Source of the DNA: Sphagnum compactum
Taxonomy: Eukaryota > Bryophyta > Sphagnopsida > Sphagnales
Assembly (NCBI GenBank): GCA_965153455.1
Contig: OZ234493.1
Span: forward strand, 10,468,213 to 10,532,212
DNA: 64,000 bases
Direction of reading: 5' to 3'
How positions within the stretch are numbered: position 1 is the first letter of the stretch; the number at the start of each line of letters is the position of its first letter. The translations under genes were made by a program, and so were the position numbers. Positions 58,041 through 64,000 of the stretch are shown one piece after another. The notes under the pieces were generated by a model, which was not told the DNA's origin, made no database searches, and was given only the letters and a program-made list of their open reading frames with translations.

Positions 58041-58360
58041 GAGAAGAGTTGAGAAAGATCTACCAAAGTGTTCGGTCAGAGGCAGGCGATTGGTGATGGG
58101 CCGGTTTACGGTATGGCCGATAAAATTAGATCAGGGTCTCTGACACAACGGCACGCACCCCGAAACATAAGTTCACCTCCTGCGGCAGGACTCAGGAGGG
58201 AATCTCATGGCTCTCCAATTACATGGGAAATCTCTCATTACGTCATAATGGATCTCCATTCGGTGGTACATTGGTCAGTGCTCAGTGGTGAGTCACATCG
58301 TACATCCAGTTGTTGACCACAATCAACCAGCTGACCATGCTCCCCTCCCCAGTAGGAGTC
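58041..58360. other. G+C-richer island, no gene recognised
   Basis: An 82-codon plus frame (58068-58316) sits in unusually G+C-rich sequence for this part of the window. No domain is recognised. It may be part of an unidentified repeat. Confidence 0.35.
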
Positions 58361-58364
58361 AGCC

Positions 58365-58860
58365 TTTTTTTTTTCATTGGCGAATTTTCGCCAAAAAAGC
58401 GAAAATTTGAAATGGACGTGATTTTGGAAGGTTTTTAAATCGCCAGAAGTGAGGGAAAAAAAAATAGTACAAAACTTCAGATTTCTATATTTGGTTTGAA
58501 GTGTGTAGCCAAAAATATATAATGATGACTAAAGATTTGTAACTCATATCTGGTTTGTAGCCATATTTAGCTAAATCTTAGTAAGCATGATGACCACTGT
58601 GGCTACAAACAAAAATTCCTCCAAGAAAAAAGCTCCCCCCAAGCCCCCCCCACCCCATTCCCACTTGAAAATGAACTGATTTTGAAGGTTTTTGAAGCAA
58701 GGGAAAAAAATATTAAAAACCACCAGATTTCTAGATTTGGTTTAAAGTGAGGAGCCAAAAATATATAAGGAAGACTAAAGATTTGTACTTCATATCTGGT
58801 TTATAGCCATATTTGGCTACAAAAAGATTTCCTAAAAGACACTCCCCCTCCCCGCCCCGA
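58365..58860. repeat. GCCAGATTTGGCTA-type dispersed repeat, two tandem copies
   Basis: Two units (about 58380-58630 and 58660-58850) share GATTTTGRAGGTTTTT, AGTGAGG, CAGATTTCTA.ATTTGGTTT, AGCCAAAAATATATAA and TAGCCATATTTGGCTA. A third, more distant copy is at 62040-62365. Confidence 0.65.
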
Positions 58861-59066
58861 AGTTCAAACTTCAAAGTTTCAAAAGTTGTTTTCAAAAGTT
58901 GTTACCCAATAATTCAATATTTGTCAGCCTGCTTGCCAGTTACTGCTGGAGTGGGTACATAGTCCATAGTACAACATACTGCTACACAGTACTAGAGTCA
59001 GAGAGTCTCCCAATAACTTGGAAGTTCGGTGATGGTGCAGGACCTAGTCCTTTTGTTTAGATATTG

Positions 59067-59358
59067 TGTTTAGATTCATTATAGAGTATAGTAGCTTAAT
59101 GGATTTTTATAGGCCCCTAGGTAATAAATAATAGGTCTATCTATTTTTATATGAGGATTTTTGAAAGATGATATTTTGGCTTGTGTTGAAACTTCAGATT
59201 AGTTATTATAGAGTTATAATATCTTGAAGGATTTTGGTTTCTTTTAGAGGCTTTTTTGAAGAATAATATTTTCGTATGGTGAAATATTTGAGTTTCCATG
59301 ATTCTTCTTTTGCCTTCAGATACTTTTTAATGTAAATGGCAAGGCCACAGTGTGACAC
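59067..59358. repeat. Direct repeat, copy 2 (partner 55081-55342)
   Basis: See the partner entry. Both copies end at GGCCACAGTGTGACAC and are followed by a C-rich CTTGTT phrase. Confidence 0.7.
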
Positions 59359-59945
59359 GTCCCTTGTTTCAATTTTGTAATCCGGCCATTGGCTACAGTG
59401 GCGAGCGTCCCCAGGTGGATTTCGCCTGGCGGCACTATTTCAGTAGGTCCCCGTTATAACAGTAGCCAGTAAACAGGAGTCAGGACGACTGTGGCGACAC
59501 GCTCCCCAATAAAATTTATTTTTGGGCGAAATTTGGCGACTCTTTTATAAGGGAAACGAAAGGGAATTTTGGACCAAAAAGGAAATGAGTGAGTTTCGCC
59601 ATTTGACGATTTTTCGGGAAGAAGAAGAAGAAGAGAAATACTACTGTAGGGACTGGGGACACCCTACAAGTGTCTCTATTTTAAAAGGATTTTGGAGAAA
59701 GTATCAATGTGGCTACCAATTATTGAAAACATAAAATAAATGGCAATAGGTTTTTTTGAATTTAGTGAAAGCATTCTGATTACATGCCTGAAACTGAAAG
59801 CAGTTTTTTGACTACTGAGTTGAAAATAATTTAGCCATGGAGTGGCAATAAGTTCACTTTATATGTGGAAAGTTCATGCCTCCACTTAAAAAATCATCAA
59901 AAAGAAATATACGATGATGCAAATTTCAAGTGTAAGCAAATAAAC
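59359..59945. other. No recognisable gene
   Basis: A G+C-richer patch lies at 59390-59550. The frame at 59522-59734 has no recognised domain; its GAAGAAGAAGAAG run makes an acidic stretch. Confidence 0.45.
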
Positions 59946-60062
59946 TGAAACCCTAGGTGAAAAACCCTAAACCCCAGGTGAAAAACTTTACTCATAACCC
60001 TAAACCTTAGGTCAAAAAATTTACTTTTAACCCTAAACCCTAGGTGAAAAACTTTACTCTCA
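59946..60062. repeat. 33-bp tandem repeat containing telobox motifs
   Basis: Units start TAAACCC at 59968, 60001 and 60034, an exact 33-bp period, with AACCCTAAACC and GGTGAAAAACTTTACT. The phrase CCCTAAACCCTA equals the plant telomere repeat. Too short to call telomeric; it is an interstitial motif. Confidence 0.75.
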
Positions 60063-60063
60063 A

Positions 60064-60358
60064 CTAGATGATGAATAATTCATGGAGGTTCGCCAAGCAT
60101 ATGAAAGTTGTGAGAGAAAGAACCAGCATTGTACTGTGAAGTCGAAGGTGCACCAAACATATGAAAGTCATGAGAGACAGAACTAGCATTGTACGGGTAA
60201 GTACAAGGTGCACCAAACATATGAAAGTCATGAAAGAATGAACGAGGGTTGTACTGGTAAGTGGAAGGTGCACCACAAATATGAAAGTTTCGAGGGAATG
60301 AACCAGTGTTATACTGGTAAGTCGATTTTGGCTTACAAGACTGGTTTAGGTTTTTCAA
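60064..60358 (-). repeat. 60-bp tandem repeat reading as 20-residue units
   Basis: An exact 60-bp period (conserved AAGGTGCACC at 60145, 60205, 60265). On the minus strand the open frame reads four units such as STYQYNPRSFFHDFHMFGAP and CTYPYNASSVSHDFHMFGAP, closing at about 60085. The upstream minus strand has a short reading NPDIYTIEDCEQYELFSPDW ending at a donor-like GTAAGG (about 60420-60480), so this may be the last exon of a repeat-protein gene or its remnant. No family recognised. Confidence 0.45.
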
Positions 60359-60487
60359 AAACTTGAAAATTAAATATCAGGTGATTCCTGGTATGTTGTT
60401 ATTTTTTTTCCTCTCCTTACCAGTCTGGTGAGAATAGTTCATATTGTTCACAATCTTCAATGGTATAAATATCAGGGTTTAAAAAAT

Positions 60488-60546
60488 TGTCTTACCATAG
60501 GAATACATATATATATAGACACACACACACACACACACACACACAT
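60488..60546. repeat. (TA)n(CA)n compound microsatellite
   Basis: A short TA run passes into about 13 CA repeats. Confidence 0.9.
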
Positions 60547-61855
60547 TTATATGGTAAGTGAAATTTTTGAATTGCATACCACTTTAAATTGTAGAATGTG
60601 ATTGACACAAGTTTAATGCATAATTGTGAACTTGGGCAAAAAAACAAAAACGAAAACTTGCCAAAAAAACACTTTGAGACATTTTGAGTGATTGAAAAAA
60701 TACATCTCACACATTTAAAATGTAAAAAAAAATTATATTCCTGATTATTGAAGAAGTGAAAAAGATGTTAACTATTAGCTTCAAATGATTCCCACTATCT
60801 CCACTACTTTGACCCATTACTTCCACTCCTAAAAAATCTCTGTGAAGCTTCGCATATTCAAACAAGCTTCACAAGCTTCACTTCAAACTCTTACCAAGGA
60901 CAACACACCCCCACAAGGGGAATCTTGGTAAGAAACATGGTCTTGCAAAATCAAAGACCGGTTGGATTGGGAACAGGCTAGATAAGCTAATATGACTTAT
61001 TGGGCCCAATATGTTTCAAACCTAGATATATATTGGTGGGGTCATACCATGTTTTGTAGGTATGACATATTCATACTTTTACCCATACCACATAGCAGGT
61101 TATAACATATATATTAGTAAAACATTGGAAAGAACTAGTGTTGAGTGGTTCTCATGTTTTTAAAGTACAACTTGTGGGTTTCAGTTCTTATACAAAGTTT
61201 TGAGGATTGGACTAGTTTTCGATTTTTATTTTTTTGGGTTCGTGAGAACCAACCAAGGTATATCACAAATGCAATAACATGTCGTTTTCACATTTGATTC
61301 TCACAACTCAATTATCAAATTTTGATTTATTGAAAAATATTTTTTCCAACACTTGAAAAAAAAAAAGTATTTAAAAAATGAAAAAAATTGTAACAATGTT
61401 TTTAATCCAAAATTAAAATTTTCATAACCTCATCCTTTTCAAATGTTCCTTCAAATTTTTTCAACTCCTCTTTTTATTTTACATCAATTTTAATTAATTC
61501 TACTAAACTAGAAGAGGACTTGCAACCAACATTAGGATCATTCAATCAATTTTTATTCACAAAAATCAAATTGTCTAAATTATTTAATTGTAAATGAAAT
61601 TTTCTTAAATTAGTAAATATTCTAACTAGAGAAAAAATTCTCTTCAAGAATTTTAGACTTACAAATATGTAAAAATTTAATGCATTATTTAATAAACATT
61701 AATCTTAGATTGATTCAAAACACAAACAAATACAATAGGGCCAAGACAATCAACAATAATTTGGGAAATATGCTATGTCAATCTTTTTCATATTTTTCTA
61801 ATAACAAAATTTGGATAAATCAGGTTATGGATGATCACCACCTTGGCTACATAGT
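60547..61855. other. AT-rich DNA, no gene
   Basis: Repeated GCTTCACAAGCTTCACTTC-like phrases near 60845-60890. Otherwise AT-rich and without supported coding sequence. Confidence 0.5.
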
Positions 61856-61955
61856 AAAATTGACAAAATTCCAGTCACCAACACCCATCAAGTGAACCGG
61901 CATCCACCAAACATATAAGAACATCCAACAGGGAGCATCCACCAGAGGCCTGTTG
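61856..61955 (-). repeat. Family S fragment
   Basis: CACCAACACCCATCAAGTGA followed by ACCGGCATCCACCA matches the reverse complement of the family S end. Confidence 0.45.
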
Positions 61956-62039
61956 ATGGGCGTTGGTCAAGAGCAGTGCACCAACATTATATATGCACAA
62001 GGCCCCTTTTTTTTACTGGTCATATATTGCCAAAATGCA

Positions 62040-62365
62040 AAATGAAAAATTAAAATTCGAAAAAAATATGATTTTAGAGGTTTTCAGACACTAGAAGTGA
62101 GGGAGAAAAGGAAAATAAATAAAGAAAATTCGAAATAAAAATGATTTTAGAGGTTTTCAGTCACCAGAAGTGAGGGAGAAAAAGAGTAAAAGTCAGGAGA
62201 TTCATATATGTGGTTTTCATTGTGATGACAATTAAAAATTTATATTTCATTTCTCATCTATAGCCAGATTTGGCTAAATCTCCCTAGGGTCAATCACCAC
62301 TTTTTCTACATCTTGCAATGAATGAATGTCACTCTAGCTCCAAACAGAAATTCCTACAAAAAACA
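62040..62365. repeat. GCCAGATTTGGCTA-type dispersed repeat, third copy
   Basis: Starts with a local duplication of ATGATTTTAGAGGTTTTCAG (at about 62070 and 62141). It contains AGAAGTGAGGGAGAAAA and TAGCCAGATTTGGCTAAATC, and ends with AAACAGAAATTCCTACAA, which matches the end of the 58.4-kb copy. Confidence 0.6.
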
Positions 62366-63390
62366 CTGATGTGCACATAGTTGTAATTGTGTGTAGTGCA
62401 AAAGTACTACCTTGCATGATTCTTTCCTTGGCTGCCCTTGGCCCGTTCCATCTTTTTCATCCAAAAAGATGGATGATGCACAGACACATGTTGGACCCTC
62501 GTTATGCATGCTTTAGGCTTGTAATGTTACACGAGGAACAAGCATTACACACATAAGCCTAAAACTTGCAGAACAGCACCCAAGGTGTATATGCGCAGCA
62601 CCACAAGATGTGTCTTGGCACCACCAGACACATCTTTGACAGGAAAACGGGCAGGGCAGTCAAAAAATTAAAAAAAGGGTACTACATGCAATAACAACTG
62701 TGCACAAATATTGTTATGGGAGTGAACCAGAGTTGCCAGTTCTCAGATTTGTGGAAGTTCAGGTCCAAGTTAGACATGAGATATTAAAATCTTTACATCA
62801 CAGATAATGAGTTTTGTTAGAACTATCCTTAGAGCCGAATAAAGCAACTAGCCTCTTTTCAAAATTCAACAAGAACCTGATCATGGAACATTGTCATGTT
62901 TTAAACAAGGTCAAATTCTCTAAACAAATAAGTATAACTCTATTAAAAAAGGTATAAGCTTGAGTTTAAATTTTAAGCAAGTTATTGCATTTAGTGATTA
63001 TACATAATTAATATTATATAATCTCTTTCTGGAACTGTGTGCATTAATTGCATCATTTAAGGTTACAAAATGTTTTTAAACAGTAATCGTGTGTAATGAA
63101 GATGGAACCAGACCTAGACTTTTATAACGTAAATTTTTTGTGAAAATGATTGAAATTGAAAGTTTTAAAATTTCAGGAAATGCATCTCAAGATTGTATCT
63201 TAGGTTTCATATTGAGGTTATCCGTAAAGTAAGGAAAACACAGCACCAGAGACCTGAGTTTGGTCATAAACAAGGTGAGATAAAAAAAAACCTAAAAATG
63301 AAAAAAAGGCATGAACATTCAAGGGGGGTAGGAGGGGGGAACTCAAAAAAGTCATCAATTTTGGTGATAGACTGAGTTCATTCTGTCTTC
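62366..63390. other. No recognisable gene
   Basis: Short frames (62371-62556, 63193-63375) lack domains. Nothing else supported. Confidence 0.5.
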
Positions 63391-63394
63391 ACCC

Positions 63395-63720
63395 CTCATT
63401 CCTTTTTCCCGAGCGCCTCCACTGCTGCTACATGTATTTTCAGTACATTATACTATAACTGTTCTCGAACCTTGTGTATTAAACATTTCATACCCAGATA
63501 TGTAATAAAATTTCTTTAATTTGCGATGGATATCATTGTTATAATCGTTCTTGAACCTTGTGCATTAAATCCTATGTTTCAACATTTCATATCCAGATTT
63601 AGTAAAATTTCCTTACTTTGTGGACACCACTGATTTGAAGGTTAAAAGAGGGGTGTGAGGATGAAAGGAGCCCCAAAGACAGAATGAAGACAGGATGACT
63701 TTACCAATAACTTTATTACC
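63395..63720 (+). repeat. LTR-like repeat, copy 2, with internal duplication
   Basis: Matches 3400-3620 (CTCCACTGCTGCTACATGTA, TTCTTACTTT-like, CCCCAAAGACAG). The segment around GAACCTTGTG.ATTAAA ... CATTTCATA.CCAGAT occurs twice (about 63466-63510 and 63552-63600). Confidence 0.5.
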
Positions 63721-63740
63721 CAAAAAATAATTCTAGAACA

Positions 63741-64000
63741 AGGACTGAATATTCCTTTTGAAATCAAGAACCTAGCAACACTGGAGTGAACCAGCAAGCA
63801 CAAGAGCTGTAAACGCCTTGGTACTCGATTTCCCTTCAACTACAAAGTACTCCACTAAGCACTTCCCTCCCCCATCTCTCACTCCCCCCTCCAGAATTCC
63901 AAAGAACGGATCTCAACACCGGACCTTCGGTTCCATCAAAAACCAAGAACTAACAAGAGTTATAACCAGGACTGAAGGTTCCTTTTGAGATCAAGAACCA
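63741..64000. repeat. ~33-bp direct repeats at the window edge
   Basis: AGGACTGAATATTCCTTTTG..ATCAAGAACC at 63743 recurs as AGGACTGAAGGTTCCTTTTG..ATCAAGAACC ending at 64000. The window ends within the second copy, so the element is cut off. Confidence 0.5.

Overview
The window looks like nuclear DNA from a land plant with a repeat-rich, gene-poor genome. It carries a CYP78A-type cytochrome P450, a family known only from land plants, with a plant-style GT-AG intron. It also holds a USE1-type SNARE gene and remnants of COPI delta subunit and MOR1/XMAP215 genes. Long AT-rich stretches, LTR-retrotransposon debris, a CACTA element, Tourist-like MITEs and a LINE tail fill most of the rest. The exact clade (seed plant, fern or other) cannot be fixed from this sequence. 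I saw no rRNA, convincing tRNA or CRISPR array.

Layout. 1-6.8 kb: small foldback repeats, an LTR-like patch, and a 5'-truncated LINE (3999-4486) inserted in another interspersed repeat. 6.8-9.4 kb: the CYP78A gene with a TATA box, CT-rich leader, two exons and one intron. 9.4-21 kb: non-coding, with several tandem arrays, a Tourist-like MITE and a 2.25-kb segment bounded by 38-bp inverted repeats. 21.6-28.6 kb: a decayed minus-strand Ty3/gypsy element keeping the RNase H end, integrase and a large coiled-coil ORF downstream of pol. Its RNase H region is split by a 2.2-kb non-autonomous CACTA transposon (26197-28425). 28.6-33 kb: AT-rich, no gene.

33.2-36.8 kb: the second genic island, with intronless USE1 (+) and a convergent 369-codon ORF of unknown function (-). 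38.3-41.3 kb: plus-strand gene fragments, namely one perfectly bounded delta-COP exon and a decayed but intron-containing MOR1 TOG1 region, with unidentified exon-like pieces between. 41.3-48.6 kb: AT-rich, with weak decayed coding traces. 48625-49286: a ~96% identical copy of the 3' end of USE1, starting abruptly inside the coding sequence next to a perfect hairpin. 49-64 kb: dispersed repeats, foldback elements, a second MITE copy, a telobox-bearing 33-bp array and a 60-bp array that reads as 20-residue repeats.

The apparently functional genes are CYP78A, USE1 and possibly the 36.7-kb ORF. They are not functionally linked. The strongest themes are nested transposons, repeated capture of host gene fragments, and an excess of C-to-T/G-to-A changes in repeat copies, as expected of methylated silenced DNA.
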